Positions 27,822 through 36,459 of a stretch of DNA of 64,000 bases are shown piece after piece. The stretch lies in assembly GCF_007751035.1 (NCBI RefSeq), contig NZ_CP036433.1, forward strand, positions 8,599,001 through 8,663,000. Direction: 5' to 3'. Under the pieces are notes generated by a model. The model had not been told where the DNA came from. It was given only the letters and a program-made list of their open reading frames with translations, and did not search any database. Both the position numbers and the translations under genes were made by a program. Each line of letters opens with the position of its first letter. Position 1 is the stretch's first letter. This stretch comes from Lignipirellula cremea. GTDB lineage: Bacteria > Planctomycetota > Planctomycetia > Pirellulales > Pirellulaceae.

Positions 27822-28151
27822 CTACTCGGCCTTCGGCGGCAAATCGCTGTCGATCGGCAACCGGCTTCCGTGGCGAAAGCCAATCACCTGGACGGTCCGC
27901 GCGTCGTCGTTGACGGTGAAGAGAATGAGGAACGAAGCAACCAGCCGCATCCGAATTTCGTAGTCGCGAAATTCGTTTTCCGGGGCGAGCGAGCACCGCT
28001 TGGGCCACTGCTCAAGGCTATCAATCGCGTCCCAAATGCGTTCCAGCAATCGAGCGGCCGCTTGCGGAGCCTGCCGCTCCACGGCGATATAGCCGATCGC
28101 CTCGTCGATGGCCGCCTTGGCCGAAAGGGCGACGCGAACGTGGAATTTCAT
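27822..28151 (-). CDS. ParE/RelE-superfamily toxin
   Basis: A 109-residue toxin with the ParE/RelE pattern: a helical N-terminal half (AKAAIDEAIGYIAVERQ..AARLLERIWDAIDSLEQWP) followed by beta strands YEIRMRLVASFLILFTV and VIGFRHGSR. It overlaps the antitoxin gene by 4 bp (ATGA), the antitoxin being first. ParE-like members poison gyrase and RelE-like ones cut mRNA; the sequence alone does not decide, although the lack of the RelE catalytic cluster favours ParE. It would stabilise the element in its host. Confidence 0.8.
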   Translation of the reverse strand: MKFHVRVALSAKAAIDEAIGYIAVERQAPQAAARLLERIWDAIDSLEQWPKRCSLAPENEFRDYEIRMRLVASFLILFTVNDDARTVQVIGFRHGSRLPIDSDLPPKAE

Positions 28152-28435
28152 CGGTCGATCTTCAGCTTGTACTTGGCCGCAATCTCTCGCAGCGCCTCTT
28201 TCATCGGCTCGGTTTGCCCGGCCGCGACTTCTTCCATGCTGCGGTCGATCAATTCCAAACTCTGGGCGAGCTCAGGGGCCGTCGGCTCCTCAAGCAGCAG
28301 CGAAAGCAACAGCTGGTCGTCGGCCGCCACCCGTTCCACGATTCGGCTGATCGACGAAGCGACTTCCGTGCGGCCCGACTGGGCGAGTATCGCCTCGATC
28401 TGCCGGGTGACCTGATCAGATATTTCAACATTCAT
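28148..28435 (-). CDS. antitoxin of the first ParE-type pair
   Basis: A 95-residue, mostly helical, acidic protein directly upstream of and overlapping the ParE-like toxin. I recognise no DNA-binding fold with confidence, so it is called by position and size. A TTTAAA sequence and AAGGAG-type ribosome binding site precede the ATG at 28435. Confidence 0.65.
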   Translation of the reverse strand: MNVEISDQVTRQIEAILAQSGRTEVASSISRIVERVAADDQLLLSLLLEEPTAPELAQSLELIDRSMEEVAAGQTEPMKEALREIAAKYKLKIDR

Positions 28436-28461
28436 TTTAAAGCTCCTTCGCTTTCACATTA

Positions 28462-28731
28462 TCACGGTTCGCCCTCGCCGGTCAAAGGCCGCACGCCCAG
28501 ATGGTGGGTGAAGAATTTCAACTCCTCGTCCGCCCGCTGCAACTGCTCCATCAGATGGGCCTGCGGATCGGCGGCGGCCAGGTAGCGAGCCAGTTCTCGC
28601 AACATGACCTCGGTTTCGCGGAGCCCATCGTAATTCTCAAAATTCAGCCGTTCGGTCTGCTCATTGAGAAACGCGGCGACCTCGTCCGCTTTCGCCGCGA
28701 GGTCGCCGGCTGGGCCGGGAAGGCGGCTCAC
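28462..28731 (-). CDS. small hypothetical helical protein
   Basis: An 89-residue protein starting at GTG 28731, which overlaps the stop of the preceding gene (GTGA). The longer open frame upstream only shadows that gene. It is rich in Glu, Leu and Ala and probably coiled (LAAKADEVAAFLNEQTERL..LMEQLQRADEEL). No family was recognised. The coupling suggests that it acts with the product of the preceding small gene. Confidence 0.6.
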   Translation of the reverse strand: MSRLPGPAGDLAAKADEVAAFLNEQTERLNFENYDGLRETEVMLRELARYLAAADPQAHLMEQLQRADEELKFFTHHLGVRPLTGEGEP

Positions 28732-28991
28732 TGGCCGCCCTCCTCTTGCTTCTCTTGACGGCGTAGCTCGGCGATGCGGTCGTAGGCGAGACTCGCCAGG
28801 CGGCCGACGCGGAGCAGTTCGGCGCCGCTGAAGGAGCGGCTTTCTTTCCATTCGCCGTTATCCGTTTTGTAGCTGCGAACGAATTCGACGTTGTACCGGA
28901 CCGGCCCTTCGCTGCTCTGGTTGGTCCAGATCACCGCTTTCATCGTGCGATCGTAAAGCGTATCGGCGGGTTTGTTGGGGTTCTGTGTCAT
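28728..28991 (-). CDS. small conserved-looking plasmid-type protein
   Basis: An 87-residue protein from the ATG at 28991 with an AAGGAA site. It reads like a folded single domain: MKAVIWTN..GPVRYNVEFVRSY gives strands, then GELLRVGRLASLAYDRIAEL-like helix content at the end. The strand pattern IWTNQSSEGPVRYNVEFVRSYK is common in small plasmid and phage accessory proteins of unknown function. Upstream lies copy A of the conserved leader element, so its expression is probably controlled together with the genes at 30112 and 35765. Confidence 0.65.
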   Translation of the reverse strand: MTQNPNKPADTLYDRTMKAVIWTNQSSEGPVRYNVEFVRSYKTDNGEWKESRSFSGAELLRVGRLASLAYDRIAELRRQEKQEEGGQ

Positions 28992-29000
28992 GGTTTGGTT

Positions 29001-29146
29001 CCTTTCGTGGTTGTTGACCATGAACCGCGATCCGCCGCGTCTCGCCTGCCCGGCGCCAGGGGTTTAGGTGCGGGCCGTCGCAAAGCGACAACACGGCCCC
29101 TTGTGACGGGCAAAGACGGCGCGGCAGCGTTCATAGTGAGTCAATG
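29001..29146 (-). promoter_or_regulatory. conserved leader element, copy A
   Basis: One of three related sequences, each just upstream of a small minus-strand gene. Read on the minus strand it begins TTGAC..TGAACGCTGCCGCG, has a variable GC-rich centre with GGCGCCGGGCAGGCGAG, and ends GGTTCATGGTCAAC..CGAAAGGAACC before the ATG at 28991. The ends are inverted repeats (TTGAC/GTCAA and TGAAC/GTTCA), so the transcript could fold into one long hairpin. The 240 bases beyond it, up to the next toxin, hold only a weak 64-codon frame (29178-29372, minus). Confidence 0.7.
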
Positions 29147-29386
29147 GCTACGAGAAGGAAGAAACCTGACCCCGACTTCAACGCCTGAGAGATGCGACTG
29201 GCGATCGAGCAAGTTGCGGTTGGCATTCCATGGCAGGGTTTCGGCGCCGGTTACCGTTCGCAAGATCAGTCGCTGCGATGCGGTTAGTGAATGGCTGGCC
29301 GCGATAGAGAGTGCCCTGCTCCACCGCTTCACCCGATGGCGCGATCAAACGCACGATCGTTGACACGTTCACGCCATGAGGATCAG

Positions 29387-29704
29387 TTAACCGCGTCCGC
29401 CCCGCTCTTGCCAGTAGGCAGGACGACGACGAACGTGAGCCACCGCCAGCACGTGAATTCGGTCGTTCAGTATTTCGAAAACGACCGCATACGGAAACCG
29501 CTTCAGCGAACGGTAGCGGACTTCGTAGTCCAGGACACCTGGATAAAGAGGGTAGCGCAACGGGTGGGTTTGAATGTTCTCGATTGCAACGGCCAGCTCC
29601 GAGAAAAATCGGCTGGAGGCGGTCTCACTTCGTTCTTGATACCACTGCCAGGCCGCGTTCGCTTCGGCGTCGGCCGCGGGGTGGAACAGGACCGGCTTAA
29701 GCAT
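29387..29704 (-). CDS. ParE/RelE-superfamily toxin of the second pair
   Basis: A 105-residue toxin: MLKPVLFHPAADAEANAAWQWY, a helix, then RYRSLKRFPYAVVFEILNDRIHVLAVAHVRRRP, the classic RelE/ParE C-terminal strands. It overlaps the antitoxin gene by 8 bp. The R-S-L-K-R-F-P-Y-A-V segment is typical of the plasmid-stabilisation ParE group. It is the second addiction module of the element, 1.2 kb from the first. Confidence 0.88.
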   Translation of the reverse strand: MLKPVLFHPAADAEANAAWQWYQERSETASSRFFSELAVAIENIQTHPLRYPLYPGVLDYEVRYRSLKRFPYAVVFEILNDRIHVLAVAHVRRRPAYWQERGGRG

Positions 29705-29951
29705 CGCGTTTGGTCATCCGGGCCAGGACCTCGTCGGCCGGCACGCCTTGCACGCGACCCGTTTTCAGATCGTCGGATCGACGTTGCAGTTCCTGCCGCC
29801 ACGCCGCTTCCACCTCCTCGGGCGGATCTTCCGGTCCGTGATCGACGTCGATGAGCGGATCGCTCGTCAGCAAAGCATCAATAATCGCCGCCCGTTCCTC
29901 GGCCGACAGCTGCAACGCTTCGGCAATCAGTTTCTCAGTCTGTTCAGTCAT
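29697..29951 (-). CDS. addiction-module antitoxin (TIGR02574/Unstab_antitox-like)
   Basis: An 84-residue protein with the family hallmark LSAEERAAIIDALLTSD near the N-terminus and an E-W/R-E-rich C-terminal helix (VEAAWRQELQRRSDDLKTGRV..VPADEVLARM). I place the start at ATG 29951, with AGGAG eight bases upstream; 29957 is also possible. It would neutralise the toxin of the overlapping next gene. Confidence 0.85.
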   Translation of the reverse strand: MTEQTEKLIAEALQLSAEERAAIIDALLTSDPLIDVDHGPEDPPEEVEAAWRQELQRRSDDLKTGRVQGVPADEVLARMTKRDA

Positions 29952-30111
29952 CTTCATTACTCCTGGGTTCCTTTGAGATTATCACAGTTTTCGGCCGCAG
30001 GTCAAAGCTGTTCACAGCCTGACCCGAAAAACCGTCCGAGTCGCAGGGACAATAGGAAACGAGTGTTGAAGAAAACCTCCGGGACCAGAACGTCCCGAAG
30101 GCGAAGCCCGT

Positions 30112-30528
30112 TTAATGCTCGCTTGGCAGATACAGCGTCCAGTTTTCGCCGTCGTAGGCCGCCCAAATGTCGATCCTTGGCAGCGGGAAGTCGGTGAAGG
30201 GGATCGCTTGCGTGATAAACGCCTCTTCAGGGCTATCGGACTTGGCGAAGAGCACGGCCGTGCGGTCCTCTTGCACTTCGAGCGTCCAAAAGTGCATCTC
30301 GGCAATGCGATCATCCTCGGCCGCCGCTTTGCGGAACGGCTGGCTGCCGATCCAGGAGCAAATCGCATCGATCAGCCAAAAAGCTTCGCCCTGCTCGGCC
30401 ACATATCGCACGCCATCGGTGTAGCAAACCCGGCGATTCAAGCCGTGCCGGTACAGGTCTATCGTGCCGGTAAACTGTCGCAAGTCGGATTCGCAAAGGG
30501 TGTTGGTGGAGTCGGTTGTTTTCGTCAT
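30112..30528 (-). CDS. DUF6876-like small plasmid protein
   Basis: A 138-residue protein from the ATG at 30528 (GAAAGGAA site). The pattern LRQFTGTIDLYRHGLNRRVCYTDGVRYVAEQGEAFWLIDAICSW recalls the DUF6876 family found on plasmids and integrative elements, whose function is unknown. The leader copy B precedes it. The longer open frame upstream runs antisense-like through the leader and is ignored. Confidence 0.7.
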   Translation of the reverse strand: MTKTTDSTNTLCESDLRQFTGTIDLYRHGLNRRVCYTDGVRYVAEQGEAFWLIDAICSWIGSQPFRKAAAEDDRIAEMHFWTLEVQEDRTAVLFAKSDSPEEAFITQAIPFTDFPLPRIDIWAAYDGENWTLYLPSEH

Positions 30529-30536
30529 GGTGCATT

Positions 30537-30680
30537 CCTTTCGTAGTTGTTGACCATGAACGGCGATCCGCCGCGACCTCGCCTGCCCGAAGCCAGGGTT
30601 GGCCCCGCCAACCGCCCCCGGCGGCCCCGGCCCTTGCATCGGGCAAAGACGGCGCGGCAGCGTTCAGGGGTAGTCAATGG
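30537..30680 (-). promoter_or_regulatory. conserved leader element, copy B
   Basis: Shares with copy A the 5' part (TTGACTA..TGAACGCTGCCGCG and CCGTCTTTGCCCG) and the 3' part (CGGCGGATCGC.GTTCATGG, then GTCAACAAC.ACGAAAGGAA) on the minus strand, while the centre differs. It lies directly upstream of the gene starting at 30528, and homology ends at the ribosome binding site. The conserved ends and variable centre suggest a structured RNA or a shared promoter-operator. Confidence 0.7.
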
Positions 30681-30797
30681 GTACGAAAAAAATCCTCTGA
30701 AGAAATGCCGAGTCTACCGACCGCTCGTCGCGAAGCCACCTTCCGCTTCACCGATTTGGCATTTCCCAATAAATCGACCGGCTGGTGTTTTCGTTGA

Positions 30798-30826
30798 CGC
30801 GCGTCGGTCGATGTGACCGACGCGCG
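30798..30826. terminator. strong hairpin, possible terminator
   Basis: CGCGCGTCGGTC (30798-30809) and GACCGACGCGCG (30815-30826) form a 12-bp perfect stem with a 5-nt loop. It lies 18 bp beyond the stop of the minus-strand gene 30844-31734. There is no T-tail, so it is only a possible terminator or transcript-stabilising structure. Confidence 0.5.
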
Positions 30827-30843
30827 CTGTTGCGGGCGCGGAA

Positions 30844-31734
30844 CTACTCAGTGGCAACCTGTTGCTTGGGCACGGTCACAATTACCTGGATCGCTTCGGA
30901 TGGACCGCCCGCAGTCTGGAAACCACCGATGTCACATTCCCGCGGGTACTTTCTAAGTACGAGCTGGAGGTGGTTATCCGCGGTCGTAGAGATAACTCGC
31001 GTCACTCTGTAGCCTGAGTGCGGTATCGGGGCTGGGGCCGCTTCAACCATGCCACACCTCTGGCAATAGAATATATCGAGCTGGTCGTTCGACCATCCGC
31101 CTTCTGTCCCGTTGAGCTGTGTCTGGTCGATTACGTTCATTACATCCGCACGGAGGCGATGACGGTCAGGTTCGACTTGGTGTGCCCACTGCCAGTTGGA
31201 ATTGCCAGATTCTGGAGCATTGTTTGCGGCCCCGGTAAAGTCGTGTGCATAGGCCACGACTTCCTTCTCTCTCACATTGGACAGGTCTCTGCCGTCGCCG
31301 GAGTCGGACGGCAATCGCATCCACACCTTAAGCCCGACCATTGAGTTGTCTGAATCCACGTGGCCCAGGGCAATCGTATCGAACTGTGGTCCGTTCTCGA
31401 CGCACGTGGGATGTGCGCAAACAGAGAAGCCGTCCGATGCACCGACTTGGCTGCCAGCAAGTGAGGCGCGGATGACTAGGTGGCGACTATGGTCGGGCTC
31501 GGTCTGGGCGTCACCTCGAATCTCGATCACCCCAGTCTCAGACAAACTGTTTGCTCCGATAATCGTCGAAGCCGCACCGTTCAAGGCTGAGCAATTACTT
31601 ACCTCGAAGAGAATGTCGTCTTGTGGATCGTCTGGCTCACGCTGAATGGTCACGGATACTTTCGTGACCTGGCGGAACGGCAAACTCCGCGGCAGGCCTG
31701 CTCCGCGGCTGGGAATATCGAATGTAATTTGCAT
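30844..31734 (-). CDS. hypothetical protein
   Basis: A 296-residue protein from the ATG at 31734; an in-frame ATG at 31785 lacks a ribosome site. No domain was recognised. It is beta-rich at first (MQITFDIPSRG..VTKVSVTIQRE) and contains two CxxC-like pairs (a CAHPTC around 110 and a YCQRCG around 225), so it may bind metal. No signal peptide. Codon use and lower GC differ from the adjacent plasmid-type genes, suggesting separate acquisition. It could be defence-related cargo, but nothing shows it directly. Confidence 0.6.
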   Translation of the reverse strand: MQITFDIPSRGAGLPRSLPFRQVTKVSVTIQREPDDPQDDILFEVSNCSALNGAASTIIGANSLSETGVIEIRGDAQTEPDHSRHLVIRASLAGSQVGASDGFSVCAHPTCVENGPQFDTIALGHVDSDNSMVGLKVWMRLPSDSGDGRDLSNVREKEVVAYAHDFTGAANNAPESGNSNWQWAHQVEPDRHRLRADVMNVIDQTQLNGTEGGWSNDQLDIFYCQRCGMVEAAPAPIPHSGYRVTRVISTTADNHLQLVLRKYPRECDIGGFQTAGGPSEAIQVIVTVPKQQVATE

Positions 31735-31883
31735 CGGGCCCACCTTCGCGTATCGTGGCGAAATGACTCTCAGAGCAACCTGCAAGATAGTGATTCTTGG
31801 CTCTACTCACAACGACCTTAAATCTCGGAGAGACGTTTCTTTTGCTTTTTGCCTTGTCGAGGCGTATTTTGAAAGGGGTATTG

Positions 31884-32883
31884 CGATTGGTTTTAGCCAC
31901 GGAGGTGTCTCGTGTCCACGACCAAATATTCCGCGCGCGAAGCGCATCGGCTGGCAGCTTTTGAGCTTTGGCGTCAAGGCCTGATGCCGGCCGAGATCGC
32001 GCGGCGGTTGGAGCAACCGCTCTCGAACGTCAGTGGGTGGTGTCAAAGGTTTCGTGCGGTGGGCGTGCAAGGCGTTCATGATAAACCGCGGCCAAGTCCG
32101 GCTTCGACACCGACATCTGGACGACCCGACGCGTCCGTGAAGTTGTCAAACGAGAGTTCAAAGTGGAATACCATGTCGATTATCTGCGGCGGTTGATGCG
32201 AAAGCTCGGCTTCACGCCGTAGTTGCCGAGACGTCAGGCGCGACAAAAAGATCCCGCAGCCGCGGCGGAGTTTCGCCGGAAGACATGGATTCAGGCTGTT
32301 AAAAAAGGGGCGTAAAAATGCTGTCTTGCTAGCGATTGACGAGTGCGGGTTCAAGGAGCAACCGCTTCGCAAACGGACCTGGGCGATCCGCGGGCAAACG
32401 TCCGTGCTGCGGCAAAACGGTTCCTGGAAAACCCTCACCGCGATCGGCGCGATCAGCCTGCAGCCCTCGGGACGCCTGAACGAACAGTTTCAACTGCTTG
32501 CACACACCGCCAAAACAATGGACTTTGTATGGTTTTTGCGGAAGATGCGAAACCGGTATCGGCAGAAACTGCTGGTCGTGTGGGACAACCTAAAGGCCCA
32601 TCGCTGCGCGGCCCAACTGCTGCAATCGCTGGGTGTATCCTGGGTGGAATTCGTTTGGCTGCCTTCTTACTCGCCGGAGCTGAACCCCGTCGAATGGCTC
32701 TGGAACAACACGAAATATCACGAGTTAGCGAACTACGCCCCGCCCGACAGTGACACCTTAAGAACGAAGGTCGCACAATCGCTGTCTCGCCCCAAAAAGA
32801 ACCCCTCGCTGCTCCGCAGTTTCTTCCGCGGCGCCGGTCTGAGAATCAACCCGAAAACTTAGGTCGTGCTGAGTAAAACCAAC
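31884..32883 (+). mobile_element. decayed IS630-family insertion sequence
   Basis: Bounded by a short inverted repeat: TTGGTTTTA near 31885 and TAAAACCAA near 32875-32883. Inside is a broken IS630-type transposase. The N-terminal helix-turn-helix part (31912 to about 32095) is followed by a frameshift, an in-frame TAG near 32219, another shift near 32310, and then an intact catalytic part (32326-32862). It inserted between the hypothetical gene and the GGCT-domain gene. Confidence 0.75.
31912..32862 (+). pseudogene. IS630-type transposase, frameshifted
   Basis: The N-terminal part reads SAREAHRLAAFELWRQGL..IARRLEQPLSNVSGW, a Tc1/mariner-like helix-turn-helix. The DDE residues of the C-terminal part are all visible: Asp in LAIDECGF, Asp in VVWDNLKAH, Glu in NPVEWLW. 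At least two frameshifts and one stop separate the halves, so no complete transposase can be made without recoding. IS630 elements sometimes use frameshifting, but the internal stop argues for decay. Confidence 0.8.
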
Positions 32884-33097
32884 TAGCTTTTTACCACTTG
32901 CGCACGTCGGTCCGATACGCCGTCGCGGAAGTGTTGCCCGGCTCCGCCGGTTGTCGGCCGATGTGTCCGGAGCTGGTTAGCGTCGCTGCCTTCGGCTACC
33001 GACGTTACGACCGGAGCAATAACAGATCAGTTGCAACGTGGTCGAGCGGGTAGCGGCGTTGGCGGAGAACGGTTGTCCGGGAAAAGGGCTGGGCCTA

Positions 33098-34558
33098 TCA
33101 CTTCTTGAGTTTCGCCAGCCTCTCAGTGTGCGTTACCAGCTTAGCGGAAATCCGCTTCACCGCATCCGGCGTTTTCAGCCATTTCGGCCCTGCCTTGCGG
33201 CCGCGCTCCTCCATTATTTTTCTGAAAGCGTCCATATCTTCTTTCGTCGGCTTTCGCTCGAAAAATTGCGTCGCCAGCTCTTCCTCACTGCTGGAAAAAC
33301 CGCCCCAGGCGTGCATGGAGTCAAGCTGTACGGAACCGTTTTCAATCACCACCTCTTCTTGGGTGTTTTCATACTTTCCAATTCCGAGATCGAAGCCAGC
33401 GATCTTTCCCTTGTGCTCTGAAATTGCCTTTTGGAAGCCTTCGTCTTTGTAAAGCCGGGAGAGATTGAGGACGACGCTCCCCAACCCGGGGTTGATTTTG
33501 AAGATCACCCCTTGAGAACCCGGCTCTGGAACACCTCCCTTAAACCCCATTGCCACGGCCTCGCTCTCGGTCCAGGCGGAAATGGTCTCCGCCAGTTCCT
33601 CATCGGTTCCCAGCGTCCAGACGGCGCTTTTGTGGAGTTTCAGCCGCCGATAACACGCGACATCGGTCTGCCGGAACTTCTCGGGCAGGCCGGCAGCGAC
33701 ATCTTGCAACTTCTTGCCGCGTTCATTCTTTTCCTTGGCGTTACCGCCGCATTGCCAGTCATTGATCGCCTGGAGCAGTTCGAGTGTGAACAATTGGGTT
33801 GCCTTATTCTCACGCTGTGCCACGACTTCCCCGGCCGCACGCCAGAAATCACCGGTTGCGTCGTTGGGGTTATAGGGCGGCAATTTCCCGTCTCCGCGTT
33901 CCAGCGAGAAACCATATGCCCGTCGCCGTGCCTCGTCGAGTTCCTCTGCCGTAAGTGTGTTGCGCAGGTTCGCAAGAGCCTCTTTCAATGTCTCAGCTCC
34001 CGTTAAGGCAAGGATTTCCCTTTTGTAGGAGGGAAGCAACGCCGTCTCGATTCCCGCCGAAATGGCAGCGATTAAGTAACTGATGCCGTCCATTCCTTTG
34101 GTGACGCTTTGTTTTTGCGCGCTGATTAAGGCCGCCTCTGCGAGCAGCTTGCCATCAGGTTTCGGAAGCTTTCCTGATTCGGGAAAATCCGTATACAGAA
34201 CTCTTTCAACGCTCTCGAAGTTCTGCAGAGTTCGTATCAGCACTTTTTTCGGCGAACGTTCCGGATCATGTGGTTCAGCATATGCTTGGTTATTGTACTT
34301 ACCGATTTCGCGGTGCCAGAGCAAAGTCTTGGCTTCCTGCTCGGTCACTTTGACGTTCAGTACCAAAACAACTGCGCGTACATGGCTGCCACCCGCTTTG
34401 ACCGGTACTAGCGTAGGTGCGTTCCCGCGTTTTTGGCTCAGCCGGGCGAACTCGACTTTGAAGGGAGTAATACATGTAATTCGGTTTGCTATGGCTGGCT
34501 TGATCTCTGACCCTGGATCTCGAATCAGGGAGCCGTAAGCTAATATGCCAATGGCCAT
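33098..34558 (-). CDS. gamma-glutamylcyclotransferase-fold N-terminal protein, unknown role
   Basis: A 486-residue protein starting at ATG 34558 with an AAGGAA site. The first residues, MAIGILAYGSLIRDPG, carry the YGSL motif of the GGCT/AIG2 fold, which is usually found in small enzymes that open gamma-glutamyl peptides or amines. The remaining 300 residues are unusual: a helical middle, then a beta-rich C-terminal domain (VIFKINPGLGSVVLNLSRLY..) with a conserved look that I cannot name. It is flanked by an insertion sequence and by ArdC, a position typical of defence or counter-defence cargo. The function is open. Confidence 0.65.
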   Translation of the reverse strand: MAIGILAYGSLIRDPGSEIKPAIANRITCITPFKVEFARLSQKRGNAPTLVPVKAGGSHVRAVVLVLNVKVTEQEAKTLLWHREIGKYNNQAYAEPHDPERSPKKVLIRTLQNFESVERVLYTDFPESGKLPKPDGKLLAEAALISAQKQSVTKGMDGISYLIAAISAGIETALLPSYKREILALTGAETLKEALANLRNTLTAEELDEARRRAYGFSLERGDGKLPPYNPNDATGDFWRAAGEVVAQRENKATQLFTLELLQAINDWQCGGNAKEKNERGKKLQDVAAGLPEKFRQTDVACYRRLKLHKSAVWTLGTDEELAETISAWTESEAVAMGFKGGVPEPGSQGVIFKINPGLGSVVLNLSRLYKDEGFQKAISEHKGKIAGFDLGIGKYENTQEEVVIENGSVQLDSMHAWGGFSSSEEELATQFFERKPTKEDMDAFRKIMEERGRKAGPKWLKTPDAVKRISAKLVTHTERLAKLKK

Positions 34559-34695
34559 AAGTTGTTTCCTTCGACCGGACATACTCGGGCACGTGTGGTT
34601 GGTCTGTCGACGCTCACATTATAGGCAAACTGGACCGACGACAAAGCACCAATCTCCCGCCGCTTGCACGCTTCGGACCGACACACCGACGCATT

Positions 34696-35673
34696 CTACT
34701 GGAAAAGCTTGAGCTGAGAATCCGCCGTTCGAGCCTCTTTTTGCCGCTCCGCAACGATCGGCGTTTCGACCACCGTCGTTTCAACCGCTTCGGTAAAGGA
34801 TTCCCCCAGGATCCAATCCGCCGCCTTCTGCGCCGCTCCAGCTGCACTCACCACCAGCCGCTTGTCGCCCTTCAACTGTTTCTGCCAACCATCAATATAC
34901 GCGGCTGATTGCTCAATGGTAGGTGGGCTGATGCCCGCGACGGCGGCGAGGAAGGCGGCGCCCATTTCGGCGATGAGTTCTTCTTTCGAATAGTCGGGCG
35001 AGCCGAACGGCGTGAGGTTGGTGTCGAGGCCGCGGTTCAGGCGTTTGCTGTGGCCGGTGGAATGGACCAGTTCGTGGAAGAGCGTGGCGTAGTAGTTCTC
35101 GCGGTCGCTGAAACGTTCCGGGTCGGCGATGCGGATTTCATCGATGCGGGGGCGATAGAACGCCCTGCTCCCGCCGTGCGAGATGGACGGTTTGTCGCGG
35201 TAGCCCGCGACGATCGCTTCGGCCCGGTCGAGCGGTTCAAACGGGACGGTATTGGGATCGATGGTGGGGGCGTCAGGCGGCTGCAGCCCATCGCATTGTT
35301 CGACGTTGAACACGTTGTAATGTTTCAGGACAGGGATGGTGATCTCTTCGCCCGTCTCGCGGTCTTTGGTCGCGTACTGCTTCCAGAAGACGACGAGCGA
35401 GGATTTTTCGCCTTTGCGGACGGCGCCGTTCGCCTTTTGGGCCTGCTTGAAGGTGATCCAGTAATCGGAGCCATAGCCTTTGGCCCAGGCCATCGACGCC
35501 AGCAGGAAGACGTTGATGCCGCGGTAGCGTTTGCCGCTGTCGAGGTTTTTGGGCCAGCCCTGGCCGCCGCCGCGTTGGATCGGGTTTCGCCAGGGGACCG
35601 TCCCGGCGTCGAGCAGTTCGAGGATGCGGTCGGTCACCTCCTGGTAAAGATCGCGTGTCTTGCCCTTTGCCAT
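34696..35673 (-). CDS. ArdC-like antirestriction protein
   Basis: A 325-residue protein. The N-terminal ArdC single-strand-DNA-binding domain (about 5-130; LYQEVTDRILELLDAGTVPWRNP and GINVFLLASMAWAKGYGSDYWITFKQAQ) is followed by a zinc-metallopeptidase domain with HELVH (200-204) and EELIAEMGAAFL. ArdC proteins shield incoming single-stranded plasmid DNA from host restriction, which fits a mobilisable element. The protein ends SQLKLFQ, a QLxLF sliding-clamp-binding-like tail shared with two other element proteins. Confidence 0.92.
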   Translation of the reverse strand: MAKGKTRDLYQEVTDRILELLDAGTVPWRNPIQRGGGQGWPKNLDSGKRYRGINVFLLASMAWAKGYGSDYWITFKQAQKANGAVRKGEKSSLVVFWKQYATKDRETGEEITIPVLKHYNVFNVEQCDGLQPPDAPTIDPNTVPFEPLDRAEAIVAGYRDKPSISHGGSRAFYRPRIDEIRIADPERFSDRENYYATLFHELVHSTGHSKRLNRGLDTNLTPFGSPDYSKEELIAEMGAAFLAAVAGISPPTIEQSAAYIDGWQKQLKGDKRLVVSAAGAAQKAADWILGESFTEAVETTVVETPIVAERQKEARTADSQLKLFQ

Positions 35674-35764
35674 TACGCGTTACGTCGGGCTGTACGGATG
35701 GGTCGTATGTGCATGATCGCCTCCTTCTTTGATTGCGTTGCTTTGTCATTGCCACAGATATGCG

Positions 35765-36130
35765 TCATGGGTCAATCCTTTCGTAAGCCAGGGCGAACTG
35801 CGGCTGCTGGATCGTCGCGTTCGCGACCGGCGGTTCGGCTTTCCTGATGGCGGCGCGAACGGCATTGAGGGCTCGCTTGGTGTCCTGATCGGCCGGGTTG
35901 CTGACGAAGAAGATCGCCAGTTCGTCCCGAGCGATGATCAGCGCCGCTAGCAATTGCGGGGCGGCAGCGATGAGTTGGGCGTTGGCGAGATCCCGGTCCT
36001 GCAGATCAAAAGGCAGTTCGGCCACGACGGTGAAGTGGCGAGGTTCACAGGTGGTCACCTGGTACGTTTCGCCGCCGTTGATCGCTTCGACCCTCCAGGG
36101 GCCTGGCGTGTGACGCGTTTCGATGGACAT
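35765..36130 (-). CDS. small phage/plasmid-type protein
   Basis: A 121-residue protein from the ATG at 36130 (AAAAGGAG site). The patterns HTPGPWRVEA at the N-terminus and ANAQLIAAAPQLLAALIIARDEL later are common in small phage and plasmid proteins of unknown function. The leader copy C precedes it. It may belong to the set of early genes that become active on entry together with those at 28728 and 30112. Confidence 0.7.
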   Translation of the reverse strand: MSIETRHTPGPWRVEAINGGETYQVTTCEPRHFTVVAELPFDLQDRDLANAQLIAAAPQLLAALIIARDELAIFFVSNPADQDTKRALNAVRAAIRKAEPPVANATIQQPQFALAYERIDP

Positions 36131-36138
36131 GGTGTTCT

Positions 36139-36265
36139 CCTTTTCGCGGTTGACGATGAACCGCGCCCGCTGCGGATCTGGCTCGCCGGCGCCAGGGTTG
36201 CGCAGCGACTCGCCTTGCCCTTGCGGCGGCGAACAGGCCGTGGCAGCGTTCAAGATCCGTCAACG
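36139..36265 (-). promoter_or_regulatory. conserved leader element, copy C
   Basis: The most diverged copy. On the minus strand: TTGACGGATCTTGAACGCTG, then a GC-rich centre with ACCCTGGCGCCGGCGAG, then GCGGTTCATCGTCAACCGCG, ending at the AAAGGAG ribosome site of the gene starting at 36130. The terminal inverted repeats are kept although the centre differs. The 190 bases beyond it, up to the plus-strand gene at 36460, hold nothing I recognise. Confidence 0.65.
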
Positions 36266-36459
36266 CGAAAGGAGAACGTCTCATCCCAGTGCGTCCGCTC
36301 GCCTTGGAAGGGCGAATCATCGTGACGTCGTAAACACGACGAATCGTAAAGTCGCCAGTTCAATTCGGTGGAACCAAGAAACGGACTTGACCGGCGTCAT
36401 CGGCTCGAAACAATTCCGACGAGTCGATCCACGATTACTTCGCAGTACGGAGTTCCGGC

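Noticed and set aside
27043-28008. 321-codon minus-strand frame covering the palindromes and the small Cys-rich gene
   Set aside because: It spans palindromes and the opposite strand of a better candidate, and has biased Arg/Gln/Pro composition with no ribosome site.
30798-30826. Rho-independent terminator
   Set aside because: The stem is very strong but there is no T-tail on either strand, so it is listed only as a possible terminator.
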